A DNA stretch of 47,755 nucleotides from Frisingicoccus sp009929615 (GCA_028692275.1 JAQUXR010000019.1:1-47755); one strand, 5' to 3'. Shown: positions 1-7,679, counted from the stretch's first letter. Notes: generated from the letters alone by a model not told the origin. Program-made: numbers and translations.

Positions 1-128
1 AAGATAGATACCACTGTAAAACACCTTTGGAAGTAAGAAATGAAGCATTACAATCTGAGATGATTCAGGAATATCCGATTTCTGTGAATAAAAGAATTGA
101 GAAATATAAAGAAAAATGGTGTGCATAG
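1..128 (+). pseudogene. C-terminal end of an IS3-like transposase (cut by window edge)
   Basis: A reading frame open from base 3 gives about 41 residues and ends at the TAG at 126-128; its start lies outside the window. The peptide contains RYHCKTPLEVRNEAL and ends with a basic YPISVNKRIEKYKEKW tail. I read this as the extreme C-terminus of an IS3-family (OrfB, DDE) transposase, where a short 'tP.evR' segment follows the catalytic domain. It shows no catalytic residue, so the family call is from memory of the tail only. It is followed within 90 bases by a possible terminal repeat (188-212), which fits the right end of an insertion sequence. Whether the full element is intact cannot be seen. 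Confidence 0.5.
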
Positions 129-187
129 AAAAACGACCACACAAATCTGTGTGATCGTTCATCTGCACTTGTTTTAGATATTTAACC

Positions 188-212
188 TGTCTACTTGACA
201 GGGGACATATCA
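188..212. mobile_element. Possible right terminal repeat of the IS element
   Basis: A 25-base stretch starting TGTCTACTTGACAGG and ending CATATCA lies about 60 bases downstream of the transposase stop. It begins TG and ends CA as IS3-family ends do. The left end lies outside the window, so neither the matching inverted repeat nor a target duplication can be checked. Inference only. Confidence 0.35.
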
Positions 213-247
213 TATTTGGACTTTCTTTTTATAATAAATCAAAATTC

Positions 248-820
248 TTATTTCTTAGGATTCGATGCATCATATGCCACTTTTGAAATCTTCACCGGAT
301 ACTGACGCATATATTTAATCAGAGCCTTTGAATTAATCATATATCCCTGAATCTCAAAAAGCTTTTTACCAGAGCGGTTATAAAATCTGAATTCCTCACA
401 TCTGGGAGATTCAACCATATCTACTCTGCCTATCGTTTTTGCTTCATAGGTTACTGCCTTCCCCCATAATGGCTGAAAAGTCAGCGTGCTTCCTTTAACC
501 GTCAGTTTTCGTTTCATATATGCATATGTAGTAGCAATAGTAACTGCCAGACAAATACCCGCCATAATATAGGCTGCTATTGATTGTCCCAGATTAGCAT
601 GTCCCACGCCCATCCAGATAAGCACTGCAGCTGCAAGCACTCCAAATACAGCAATAACAAGCCAAAAAAAGCTTTCCGTCACCACAAAATTATTATCATC
701 TGTCGTCTTTGTCTTCCCTTTTTTTTTCATCATATTAACTACAACAATGGCCATAATTACCGCCATAATCGGAATGGCCCCCGTCTGTATCGTTGTTATA
801 ATCCGAGTCATAATGTCCAT
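248..820 (-). CDS. Small membrane protein with C-terminal PH-like region (DUF6560-like)
   Basis: This 190-residue protein has three hydrophobic segments at about residues 12-30, 50-72 and 78-102. A roughly 85-residue soluble tail rich in short beta-type stretches follows (KLTVKGSTLTFQPLWGK, then FRFYNRSGKKLFEIQG). The layout resembles small Clostridia membrane proteins annotated DUF6560, in which the tail looks like a bacterial PH fold; no function is known to me. The ATG start is supported by GGAGG seven bases upstream and by a promoter at 850-878. The gene stands alone between the IS remnant and the thiamine operon. The DUF assignment is from memory and moderate. Confidence 0.6.
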   Translation of the reverse strand: MDIMTRIITTIQTGAIPIMAVIMAIVVVNMMKKKGKTKTTDDNNFVVTESFFWLVIAVFGVLAAAVLIWMGVGHANLGQSIAAYIMAGICLAVTIATTYAYMKRKLTVKGSTLTFQPLWGKAVTYEAKTIGRVDMVESPRCEEFRFYNRSGKKLFEIQGYMINSKALIKYMRQYPVKISKVAYDASNPKK

Positions 821-849
821 ATTCCGTCCTCCTTTGTTTTCTATTGACT

Positions 850-878
850 ATCATATCATTGCTTTATAGAAAAATCAA
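850..878 (-). promoter_or_regulatory. Promoter of the 190-residue membrane protein gene
   Basis: On the minus strand TTGATT (873-878) and TATGAT (850-855) are 17 bases apart, about 30 bases upstream of the start codon. This is a good sigma-A match. Confidence 0.55.
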
Positions 879-904
879 ACCTCAGACAGCTTTTAATTAA
901 CATT

Positions 905-1921
905 TTAATTCAGCACATCCACCATCAGCTCTTCCGGCGTAATATCATTCTTCAGCAGTCCTGATGCTTTCATCCAGTCAATATTCCCCTGCCAGACAGA
1001 CGCCTCTTGGGCACCGAACTCGCCTTCAGAAGATGCCAGTACCGGCAGTAAAACCTCCATACTTTTCATTTCAACATCTTTGTCCAGAGGGAAATTTTCC
1101 GCATTCTGATATGCAAGAAGTATATCCACAACACCTTCCGGGTCTGATTTCATATCTTCAAAGCCCTTTGCCGAAGCCCTCATAAACGCTGCAAGTGTTT
1201 CTTTCTTTTCAGCAATCACATCATCGCTGGTAACAAAAATTAATTCATAACTTTTTGGCACGCCATATTCATAGGGATAAAAATAACTTACCTCAAAGCC
1301 CTCTTTTTCCATCTGTGGCACCTCATGATTCACCATACAGCCTATTGTAGCATCCACCTGCCCCGTGGTCATAGCAGACATTAAATCAAATCCCACATCT
1401 ACCATTGTTACAGAATCGGCGGAAACCCCGACTGTTTCCATCATCGTTCGAACCATAGCTTCACTCAGTTCCGTCCCTGAATAACCTATGGTTTTACCCG
1501 CTAAATCCCGGGGACCATTAATGCCTTTTTCTTTAAGGGACAGGATAATATTCAAATCTGACTGGGTCAATGCGCCCATACACCGGACAGGCACATCCTG
1601 ATTCGCCCGGGCCATCACAACATCCGGAAGATAATAAATTCCAACATCTGCCTTGCCTGCAGCTGTCATGGAGAGTGCATCATTTGTATTTGATGGAAAT
1701 TGCACATTTACTTTAATTCCCTCTTCCTCATAGTACCCCTTTTCAATAGCGTCATAAATAAATCCATGAACCGCATTTGGGTACCAATCCAATACGACCG
1801 TTACTTCTTTCAAATTGTCAGATGCTGTTGTTTCCGCTTTCGTCTGCCCTTCACTCTGCCCGCAGGCCGTTACCCCCATACATAAAACCGCACAAATGAC
1901 CAATGCCAATACCTTTTTCAT
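905..1921 (-). CDS. thiY: Thiamine pyrimidine-precursor binding lipoprotein (ThiY-like)
   Basis: The 338-residue substrate-binding protein of an ABC importer begins with a lipoprotein signal (KKVLALVICAVLCMGVTAC, lipobox Cys near residue 20). It continues with the NMT1/THI5-like fold, seen in VVLDWYPNAVHGFIYDAIEKG close to the mature N-terminus. Family members bind HMP, formylaminopyrimidine or similar thiamine precursors outside the membrane. The ATG at 1921 is chosen because GGAGG lies eight bases upstream and it overlaps the permease stop as ATGA; a longer frame from 1936 has no ribosome site of its own. Last gene of the TPP-riboswitch operon tenA-thiZXY, which supports the substrate over alternatives such as sulfonates. 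The exact ligand is inferred. Confidence 0.85.
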   Translation of the reverse strand: MKKVLALVICAVLCMGVTACGQSEGQTKAETTASDNLKEVTVVLDWYPNAVHGFIYDAIEKGYYEEEGIKVNVQFPSNTNDALSMTAAGKADVGIYYLPDVVMARANQDVPVRCMGALTQSDLNIILSLKEKGINGPRDLAGKTIGYSGTELSEAMVRTMMETVGVSADSVTMVDVGFDLMSAMTTGQVDATIGCMVNHEVPQMEKEGFEVSYFYPYEYGVPKSYELIFVTSDDVIAEKKETLAAFMRASAKGFEDMKSDPEGVVDILLAYQNAENFPLDKDVEMKSMEVLLPVLASSEGEFGAQEASVWQGNIDWMKASGLLKNDITPEELMVDVLN

Positions 1922-2661
1922 AATTCTTTCCTCCATTTAATCAAAATGTTTTCAAACAGGCTGATTAGCCCAACCAATATCATTGCCATTGCTGACAGCA
2001 AAATAATTGGTGCAAATACTCCCGCTCCATCTAACTGAGTCATCATTCTTCGGCTAAAATAGCCAAGGCCACTCTGTGCCCCAAGCCATTCCCCAATAGC
2101 CGCTCCTATAACACTTAACGGAACCGCCATCTTAATTGCCGAAAAAAAATGCGGCAACGCTGCTGGAAGTTTTAATTTCAGAAAAATATCCTTTTTCCCA
2201 GCACCATAACTAAATAATAATTCTTCCATCTCTCGTTTTACCGATTTAAAACCATCAAATACCGTAATAGTAATTGGAAAAAAGGTCATCAAAATCGTTA
2301 CAACAATTTTACTCCAAATCCCATATCCGAACCACACAACAAAAAGAGGTGCAATGGCCGTTGTCGGAATCGTCTGTGAAGCTATAACGATAGGATACAG
2401 TGCCTTCTCTACCACAGGGCTTAAGTCCATCACCACCGCAAGGCCAACGCCTAAAGCAACCGAAATAGCCAGCCCAATGGCCATAACTTTCATCGTTGCC
2501 GGAAGATGCACAAGAAACAGAGGTTCTCGAAGTTCCCATAGTTTTTTCAAAATTCCCGTAGGTGTCGGAAGGATATATGCTGCATCCATCTGTCCAGCCA
2601 TCAGCTGCCACAAAAACAGCATTACAACAATAAATATTCCCGATGGTAAATACCTTTTCAT
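1918..2661 (-). CDS. thiX: ABC permease for thiamine precursor (ThiX-like)
   Basis: This 247-residue inner-membrane permease belongs to the SsuC/TauC/ThiX type (BPD_transp_1). It has an N-terminal transmembrane segment (residues 5-24) and about five more. The cytoplasmic coupling loop EELLFSYGAGKKDIFLKLKLP fits the EAA motif that contacts the ATPase. It would form a homodimer with ThiZ and receive substrate from ThiY. The start at 2661 lies one base past the ThiZ stop and has GGTGG upstream; the stop overlaps thiY by four bases (ATGA), so the three transporter genes are translationally coupled. Substrate specificity rests on the operon context (TPP riboswitch and tenA). Confidence 0.85.
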   Translation of the reverse strand: MKRYLPSGIFIVVMLFLWQLMAGQMDAAYILPTPTGILKKLWELREPLFLVHLPATMKVMAIGLAISVALGVGLAVVMDLSPVVEKALYPIVIASQTIPTTAIAPLFVVWFGYGIWSKIVVTILMTFFPITITVFDGFKSVKREMEELLFSYGAGKKDIFLKLKLPAALPHFFSAIKMAVPLSVIGAAIGEWLGAQSGLGYFSRRMMTQLDGAGVFAPIILLSAMAMILVGLISLFENILIKWRKEL

Positions 2662-2662
2662 G

Positions 2663-3412
2663 TCACACCACCTGCTTTCTTAACAGGCTCGTTAATTTCG
2701 CTTTTAAAAGCTCTATATCCGGACGTCTGAGAAAATCCCGTTCTCTTGGATAGCCCTCTGGAACCACTTCAACCTTCAGCTCTTTGATTGGTGTATCTGT
2801 AATAACATAAATCTTTTTTGACAAAAAAGCAGCTTCTTCCACATCATGCGTAATAAAAACAATTGTTTTATGAAAATGTTCCCATTGTTCGAGCAGCCAT
2901 TCCTGCATATCCATTCGTGTCAATGCATCCAACGCACTAAAAGGTTCATCTAACAACATTAAATCTGCATCCGTCAACAGTGTCCTTGCAAAAGAAATTC
3001 TCTGCCTCATTCCTCCGGATAAGTCCTTCGGGTACTTCTCACGATACTCCTCTAAGCCCACTTCTTTCAGCACTTCAGAAACCCGAAGTTTTTGTTCTTC
3101 CTTGCCAATTTTCTGAATTTCCATAGGCAGACAAAGATTTTTTTCAACAGTTCTCCAGGGAAAAAGTAAATCTTTTTGTGGCATATAGCCTGCATAGCTT
3201 TTTATACTTCCTATTTCCTTCCCATCTACGAAAATTTCACCTTTTTCCGGTTCCAAAAGTCGATTTATAAGACGAAAAATGGTACTTTTTCCACATCCAC
3301 TGGCGCCAATCAGTGAAATAAACTCTCCGCGATTTACGTCAAAGGAGAGTTTTTCCACCATCGGTTCTTCATCCTCTGGATATCTGAATGTTACATCCTT
3401 AAATTTCAGCAT
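2663..3412 (-). CDS. thiZ: ABC transporter ATPase for thiamine precursor (ThiZ-like)
   Basis: The 249-residue ATPase has Walker A GASGCGKST (residues 36-44), a Q-loop (YMPQKDLLFPW), the signature LSGGMRQR, Walker B LMLLDEP and the switch His in VFITHD, so it should be active. It belongs to the nitrate/sulfonate/thiamine-precursor importer ATPases. I place the start at 3412 (MLKFKDV), with GGAG eight bases before it, directly after the tenA stop at 3415; an in-frame start at 3445 would overlap tenA and add eleven non-conserved residues. It powers the ThiX/ThiY importer encoded just downstream. Confidence 0.86.
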   Translation of the reverse strand: MLKFKDVTFRYPEDEEPMVEKLSFDVNRGEFISLIGASGCGKSTIFRLINRLLEPEKGEIFVDGKEIGSIKSYAGYMPQKDLLFPWRTVEKNLCLPMEIQKIGKEEQKLRVSEVLKEVGLEEYREKYPKDLSGGMRQRISFARTLLTDADLMLLDEPFSALDALTRMDMQEWLLEQWEHFHKTIVFITHDVEEAAFLSKKIYVITDTPIKELKVEVVPEGYPRERDFLRRPDIELLKAKLTSLLRKQVV

Positions 3413-3414
3413 TT

Positions 3415-4077
3415 TTATTTCTCCATATTCCATGCCATGTTCCAAAACATCGCTTCATACCGGCTGCAGTTCACAAATATTTCTTTTAGTTCTGCAACCC
3501 GGGTTTTACTGATATTCTGACCCAGCATATTTACCAAATATAATATTTCGTCATTCATATCCACGTATTCTTTAGACGTATAACCTTTCACCCACTCCCC
3601 GTAGAAAGGATGTTCCACGGATTCCGGATATTTTTTCACCAATTCCTGTCCTATTTTTGCATAGCTCCATGCGCAAGAGAGAATCGCCGTTAATATATCC
3701 AGTTCGTCACCCCGAAATCCTACACTCAGCATGTAGCTTGTGTAAGACGCATTCGGAAGACTCATCGTCGCCCGAGCTACATCTTCATCGGTTATCCCCA
3801 GCCGCTCCATATACCCGGAATGGATATCCATTTCGCCGCCAAGTGTATCTTCAACAAACCAGGAAAAGCGGCGAATCATCTCCGGTTCCTTTGATTTAAC
3901 AACCCCCAATGCAAATACTTTGGCATAATCATATAGATACAAATAGTCTTGAAGCATGTAAAATTTAAACTTTTCTATTGGAAGGCTGCCATCCCCAATC
4001 CCCTTAACAAATGGGTGTTCATAATAACCGGCCCATATTTTCTTTACACTCTCGTATAGTTCATCTGTCAGTGTCAT
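3415..4077 (-). CDS. tenA: Thiaminase II / aminopyrimidine aminohydrolase TenA
   Basis: This 220-residue all-helical protein of the TenA/THI-4 family hydrolyses aminomethylpyrimidine, a thiamine breakdown product, to HMP for reuse. Family active-site residues are visible: the Cys in LSCAWSYAKIG, the Asp in MLQDYLYLYDYAKVF and the C-terminal Glu in SRYEAMFWNMAWN. AGGAGG precedes the ATG by seven bases. It is the first gene behind a TPP riboswitch (4200-4280) and its terminator, and is followed at once by the ABC importer genes. Together they form a salvage unit: import a formyl- or amino-pyrimidine, then deaminate it in the cytoplasm. Confidence 0.92.
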   Translation of the reverse strand: MTLTDELYESVKKIWAGYYEHPFVKGIGDGSLPIEKFKFYMLQDYLYLYDYAKVFALGVVKSKEPEMIRRFSWFVEDTLGGEMDIHSGYMERLGITDEDVARATMSLPNASYTSYMLSVGFRGDELDILTAILSCAWSYAKIGQELVKKYPESVEHPFYGEWVKGYTSKEYVDMNDEILYLVNMLGQNISKTRVAELKEIFVNCSRYEAMFWNMAWNMEK

Positions 4078-4095
4078 GTTATTTCCTCCTGTTTT

Positions 4096-4153
4096 CTCAT
4101 TGTCAGCTTTTCCTCTTACGTGCTAGCACGTGGCCGCTTGGCTCATTGTCAGC
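4096..4153. repeat. 12-bp direct repeat flanking a 14-bp palindrome in the tenA leader
   Basis: CTCATTGTCAGC occurs at 4096-4107 and again, identical, at 4142-4153. The 34 bases between them contain the perfect palindrome ACGTGCTAGCACGT at 4118-4131. The block lies between the riboswitch terminator and the tenA ribosome site and belongs to neither. It could be a small insertion with duplicated flanks or an additional RNA structure; its function is unknown. Confidence 0.7.
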
Positions 4154-4154
4154 A

Positions 4155-4187
4155 CAAAAAAAGGGCTTTCCAAAGGAAAGCCCTTTC
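4155..4187 (-). terminator. Riboswitch-controlled terminator before tenA
   Basis: On the minus strand AAAGGGCTTTCC, a short loop and GGAAAGCCCTTT are followed by a run of T. It lies just downstream of the TPP aptamer, as expected for thiamine-induced premature termination. Confidence 0.9.
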
Positions 4188-4199
4188 AATACATCACAA

Positions 4200-4280
4200 G
4201 CTGCTTCCCTACGTCGGTATTACCCGCCTCAAGTTCAAAGGGTCAAGTCCATGGACTCTCTCAGCTTTCGCTCCCCCAGC
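4200..4280 (-). promoter_or_regulatory. TPP (thiamine pyrophosphate) riboswitch
   Basis: The minus strand shows the conserved THI-box blocks in order: GCTGGGGGAGC, GCTGAGAG, ACCCTTTGAACTTGA, and GGTAATACCGACGTAGGGAA, closed by a GCTG/CAGC P1 helix. The aptamer sits between the promoter (4315-4342) and an intrinsic terminator (4155-4187) and controls tenA-thiZXY. Binding of TPP should favour the terminator. Confidence 0.95.
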
Positions 4281-4314
4281 ATATCTTTAATCACAATATC
4301 TAATTGTTTCTATA

Positions 4315-4342
4315 ATTATAGCACAGCTCTCTCATTTGTAAA
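4315..4342 (-). promoter_or_regulatory. Promoter of the tenA-thiZXY operon
   Basis: Minus strand TTTACA (4337-4342), 16 bases, then TATAAT (4315-4320) preceded by TGC, an extended -10. It starts directly after the stop codon of the upstream glycosyltransferase gene and about 35 bases before the aptamer. Confidence 0.75.
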
Positions 4343-4345
4343 GTT

Positions 4346-5272
4346 TTATTTCCTGTAACCAACAGTTCTTGAGATAATATATCTCGGTCTGCCCTTTACT
4401 TCTTTATAAATTTGAGAAATATAATAGCCTATAATTCCCAGGCTCATCATAACCATACTTCCAATAATCAAAATAAGTAATATTACCGTCGTAAAACCCT
4501 CCAGGGACCGTCCGCCGAAATAACGCACCAGGGACTCAATCCCCATAATTAATGCAAACACGAACATAAATACCCCGGCAACTGTCACCATTTGCAACGG
4601 CACTGATGAAAAAGCCGCAATATTCGTTACTGCGTATTTAACCAAAGACCAGGTAGACCATTTGGATTCTCCCGCTTCCCGTTCTCTTACATCGAATTTA
4701 ACCGTAGCTGTTTTAAAACCAATCCATGAAGACAGTGCCCTAAAGAAAGCATTCCGTTCCGGCATATCTAACAACGCTGTAACTGCTTTCTTATCTAAAA
4801 GTTTGAAATCAGAAGCCCTGGACATATCTATCCCCGTAGCTTTACTCATAATCCGATAAAAAAGTCCGGCACTCATCTTATGTCCCATGCTTTCCTGTCC
4901 TCTAGAGTGTTTCACACCTTCAACGACCTCATATCCATCCTCCCATAATCGATACATGTCAACAACTGTTTCCGGTGGATGTTGCAAATCGCAATCCATA
5001 ACAACACAGCAATCCCCTCTAGATTCAGCCAGACCAGCAAAAATTGCTGATTCTTTTCCAAAATTTCTCGAAAAATGAATTCCCCGTATATATTTATGTT
5101 TCCGGGCCTGTTCTTCTATTTTAAACCATGTACCATCTTTGGAACCGTCATCTACAAAAATCAGTTCAAATGTAATGTTCTCCGAATTCAGAAGGCCGCT
5201 TAATCGTTCAGCAGCTCTTTCAATCATCAGTTCTTCATTATAAGATGGTAAAACAACGGACAACAATGCCAT
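4346..5272 (-). CDS. Membrane-bound family 2 glycosyltransferase (GtrB/DPM1-like)
   Basis: This 308-residue protein has an N-terminal GT-A domain with the nucleotide-sugar motif FVDDGSKDGT and the metal-binding segment VVMDCDLQHPP. Two C-terminal transmembrane helices follow at roughly residues 225-250 and 262-290, then a basic cytoplasmic end (YKEVKGRPRYI). This is the layout of enzymes that load undecaprenyl phosphate with a sugar (GtrB, ArnC, YkoT types) for lipid-linked glycosylation. The start at 5272 follows GAGG seven bases upstream; the frame stays open 21 codons further but without a ribosome site, and that stretch overlaps a likely promoter. Sugar and acceptor cannot be read from sequence. 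The gene stands alone between moaC and the thi promoter. Confidence 0.85.
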   Translation of the reverse strand: MALLSVVLPSYNEELMIERAAERLSGLLNSENITFELIFVDDGSKDGTWFKIEEQARKHKYIRGIHFSRNFGKESAIFAGLAESRGDCCVVMDCDLQHPPETVVDMYRLWEDGYEVVEGVKHSRGQESMGHKMSAGLFYRIMSKATGIDMSRASDFKLLDKKAVTALLDMPERNAFFRALSSWIGFKTATVKFDVREREAGESKWSTWSLVKYAVTNIAAFSSVPLQMVTVAGVFMFVFALIMGIESLVRYFGGRSLEGFTTVILLILIIGSMVMMSLGIIGYYISQIYKEVKGRPRYIISRTVGYRK

Positions 5273-5315
5273 GTCTGTTCCTCTTTTCACCTGCAAATTT
5301 ATTTCTGTATTTTTT

Positions 5316-5343
5316 AGTATAACATTGGATACCAAATAACAAA
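5316..5343 (-). promoter_or_regulatory. Candidate promoter of the glycosyltransferase gene
   Basis: Minus strand TTTGTT (5338-5343), 16 bases, TATACT (5316-5321), about 45 bases upstream of the chosen start. The -35 box is weak. Confidence 0.35.
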
Positions 5344-5355
5344 AGCCCTACAGCC

Positions 5356-5835
5356 TTATTTTTCTATATTATTCCTCAAAAAATGTCCAGAGCGCCCCCC
5401 GTCTTTTTCCAAAAGGCACACTTTCTCTATCCACATTTCCCTATCCACGGCTTTACACATATCGTAAATAGTCAATGCCGCCGCACTGACTCCATTAAGC
5501 GCTTCCATTTCCACGCCTGTTTTTCCGGTTGTTTTTACGGTCATTTCTATTTCAATGCCATCCTGCATCGTTTTGAATTTAATATCTGCACCTGTCAAAA
5601 ACAATGGATGACACATTGGTATTGTTTCAAAGGTTCGCTTTGCTGCCATTATACCAGCCACCTGAGCAACAGAAAGCACATCCCCTTTTTCAATCTCCTG
5701 ACCAGTGATTTTATCCAGCGTTTCTTTCTTCATGCATATCTTTCCATATGCGATAGCAATACGCCGAGTTTCTTCCTTTTCTGAAACGTCAACCATGCGC
5801 GCCCGTCCTTGAGCATTTACATGACTCAATTCCAT
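5356..5835 (-). CDS. moaC: Cyclic pyranopterin monophosphate synthase MoaC
   Basis: The 159-residue protein is full length for MoaC, which converts the MoaA product to cyclic pyranopterin monophosphate in molybdenum-cofactor synthesis. Conserved parts include the N-terminal LSHVNAQGRARMVDV, the MCHPL motif (residues about 76-80), MEALNGVSAAALTIYDMCKA and the C-terminal GGRSGHF. The start is supported by AAAGGTGAG upstream. No other moa, mog or mod gene is seen in the window, so moaC is separated from the rest of its pathway here. A bidirectional terminator (5862-5904) isolates it from etfA. Confidence 0.93.
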   Translation of the reverse strand: MELSHVNAQGRARMVDVSEKEETRRIAIAYGKICMKKETLDKITGQEIEKGDVLSVAQVAGIMAAKRTFETIPMCHPLFLTGADIKFKTMQDGIEIEMTVKTTGKTGVEMEALNGVSAAALTIYDMCKAVDREMWIEKVCLLEKDGGRSGHFLRNNIEK

Positions 5836-5861
5836 GTCATTCTCTCACCTTTCATAATTGC

Positions 5862-5904
5862 AAAAATGCCTAAGCTGATTAAAAACCAGCCCAGGCATTT
5901 TTTT
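5862..5904. terminator. Bidirectional terminator between etfA and moaC
   Basis: AAAAATGCCT pairs with AGGCATTTTT, with an inner GCTG/CAGC pairing across an A-rich loop and T-runs on both strands. Transcription from etfA (minus) should stop here. Confidence 0.75.
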
Positions 5905-5933
5905 ATAATGAGTTAAACGATATTCAAATCTGA

Positions 5934-6899
5934 TTATTCGTCTGCTTTCATTTTCTTAACTTCTTCGATCATGTACTTCAAAGCATCGATAGCATTACCA
6001 ACGATACCAACATTAGCAACATCAAAGATAGAAGCATCTTCATCTTTATTAATAGCTACGATATAATCAGAACCAACCATACCGGAAACATGCTGTGTTG
6101 CACCAGAAATACCGGCAGCAATATACAGCTTAGGTGCTACAATCTTACCAGACTGTCCAACCTGATGTGCACGGGAAACCCAGCCATCTTCGATTGCAGG
6201 TCTTGTTGCACCAACAACTCCGCCAAGAAGGTCAGCAAGTTCTTTAACTAATTCAAAGTTTTCAGCACTTCCCATACCTCTACCACCAGCAACGATGATT
6301 TCTGCTTCTTCAAGGTTAACGCTTTCAGAAATTTCCTGTACAGCATTAACAACTTTAGCTTTTAATTCAGCAACTTCAACAGTCTCAGCTGTTACTTCTC
6401 CCTGTTTTCCTTCTTCTGGCTCAGCTTTTTTGAATACGCCACCACGAACAATAGCAACTGCAATGCTGCCGTCAACTACTGCATCAGAGTAGATGCTTCC
6501 ACCATAAAGAGGAGCAGTAAGAACAACTTTACCATCTGCTTCTTTAATTCCAATAACGTCTGTTACACAACCAGCTTTTAATTTAGCAGCAACTCTTGCA
6601 CCTAAATCTTTACCGTTTGTTGTAGCTCCTACAAATACCATTTCCGGAGCATATTTTTTAGCTAATGTTTCAATAATTACAGCGTATGCTTCTGTGTTAT
6701 ATTCAGCAGCATCTACTGTGATTGCAGCATCTGCACCGAAACTAATAGCTGTAGCTGCAGCACTAGCTGCATCAGCACCAATAACAACAGCAGTAACCTT
6801 TTCAGCAATATCTTTAGCAGCTGTAAGCATTTCAAGGCCTACATTCACTGGTTTGCCTTCTGCTGTTTCAACATATACCATTACATTTTTGCAACCCAT
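5934..6899 (-). CDS. etfA: Electron transfer flavoprotein alpha subunit
   Basis: This 321-residue protein binds FAD and pairs with EtfB. The C-terminal FAD domain carries the family motif, including GWVSRAHQVGQSGKIVAPKL and IAAGISGATQHVSGM (residues about 235-275). The N-terminal part (MGCKNVMVYVETAEGKPV) is the usual alpha/beta domain; there is no added N-terminal ferredoxin domain, unlike the EtfA of the Acetobacterium lactate dehydrogenase complex. It is the last gene of the operon GlcD-like dehydrogenase, acyl-CoA dehydrogenase, etfB, etfA, with 12 bases between etfB and etfA. It shuttles electrons between the neighbouring flavin dehydrogenases and other carriers. Confidence 0.93.
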   Translation of the reverse strand: MGCKNVMVYVETAEGKPVNVGLEMLTAAKDIAEKVTAVVIGADAASAAATAISFGADAAITVDAAEYNTEAYAVIIETLAKKYAPEMVFVGATTNGKDLGARVAAKLKAGCVTDVIGIKEADGKVVLTAPLYGGSIYSDAVVDGSIAVAIVRGGVFKKAEPEEGKQGEVTAETVEVAELKAKVVNAVQEISESVNLEEAEIIVAGGRGMGSAENFELVKELADLLGGVVGATRPAIEDGWVSRAHQVGQSGKIVAPKLYIAAGISGATQHVSGMVGSDYIVAINKDEDASIFDVANVGIVGNAIDALKYMIEEVKKMKADE

Positions 6900-6911
6900 G
6901 ACATTTCCTCC

Positions 6912-7679
6912 TTATAATACTTTAGCGTCTTTCATCATTCCGAGAGCCATAGACATAGACTCTTCAATTGTTTCTTCTTGAATCTTAACACCAGCAGCTT
7001 TCTTTGGAGGTTCTGCATTTGCAAGAACAGTTACAGCAGGTGCAGCGATGCCGCCGATTTCTAATTCACCAATCGGAATTTTTCTAGCAGCCATTTTACT
7101 CTTAATCGTTGGATATCTTGGATCGTATGCAGGTTTTGTAACAGTTACTACGCAAGGTGTAGCTGCTTCAATAACATTGTAACCTTCTTCAGTTTCCTGT
7201 TTTGCACTGATACCACCATCAATTGTTTCAATATCAATAAGATTTGTAACAACTGGCATACCAAGGTTTTCTGCTAACATAGCTCCAACCTGTCCAGATG
7301 CACAATCAGTTGTTTCTTTTCCACAGAAGATGACGTCAAATTTAACGCCCTGAGCTTCTTCAATTTTAGCTACAGCTTTTGCTAAAGCATCTGCTGTACT
7401 GATTGTGTCAGTTACAACATCTTTAACAACGAAACCGTTGCTTGCGCCAACAGCAAGACAATTTTTAATAGCATCTTTTGCTTTGTCTGTTCCGATGGAC
7501 ACAACAGTAATAGTACCACCTACAGCCTCTTTCAACTGTGTAGCCATTTCAAGGGCATATGTATCAAAAGCATTGACAACAGGGGTAATCTTTTCAAGAT
7601 CAGGTGTATTTGTTGTTGGATTCATTCTAACTTCTACAGAATCATCTGGCACCTGTTTAATACAAACTAATATTTCCAT
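6912..7679 (-). CDS. etfB: Electron transfer flavoprotein beta subunit
   Basis: The 255-residue FixA/EtfB protein begins MEILVCIKQVPD and carries the family core IKNCLAVGASNGFVV and the segment FCGKETTDCASGQVGAML. In well-studied bifurcating EtfB proteins that last segment usually reads close to GRQAIDGDTAQVGP; here the DGDT stretch is replaced, so its second flavin or nucleotide site may differ. I place the start at 7679, 11 bases after AAGGAG; an in-frame GTG at 7691 overlaps the ribosome site. It lies 106 bases after the acyl-CoA dehydrogenase stop, with a strong hairpin between (7714-7747). Confidence 0.92.
   Translation of the reverse strand: MEILVCIKQVPDDSVEVRMNPTTNTPDLEKITPVVNAFDTYALEMATQLKEAVGGTITVVSIGTDKAKDAIKNCLAVGASNGFVVKDVVTDTISTADALAKAVAKIEEAQGVKFDVIFCGKETTDCASGQVGAMLAENLGMPVVTNLIDIETIDGGISAKQETEEGYNVIEAATPCVVTVTKPAYDPRYPTIKSKMAARKIPIGELEIGGIAAPAVTVLANAEPPKKAAGVKIQEETIEESMSMALGMMKDAKVL

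Noticed and set aside
132..158. Hairpin AACGACCACAC/GTGTGATCGTT as a terminator after the transposase
   Set aside because: The stem is interrupted and no T-run follows; it may be internal IS structure but cannot be supported as a terminator.
6295..6492. Open frames on the plus strand opposite etfA and other minus-strand genes
   Set aside because: They mirror strongly conserved genes, have no ribosome sites and show low-complexity Ala/Ser/Thr composition typical of shadow frames.
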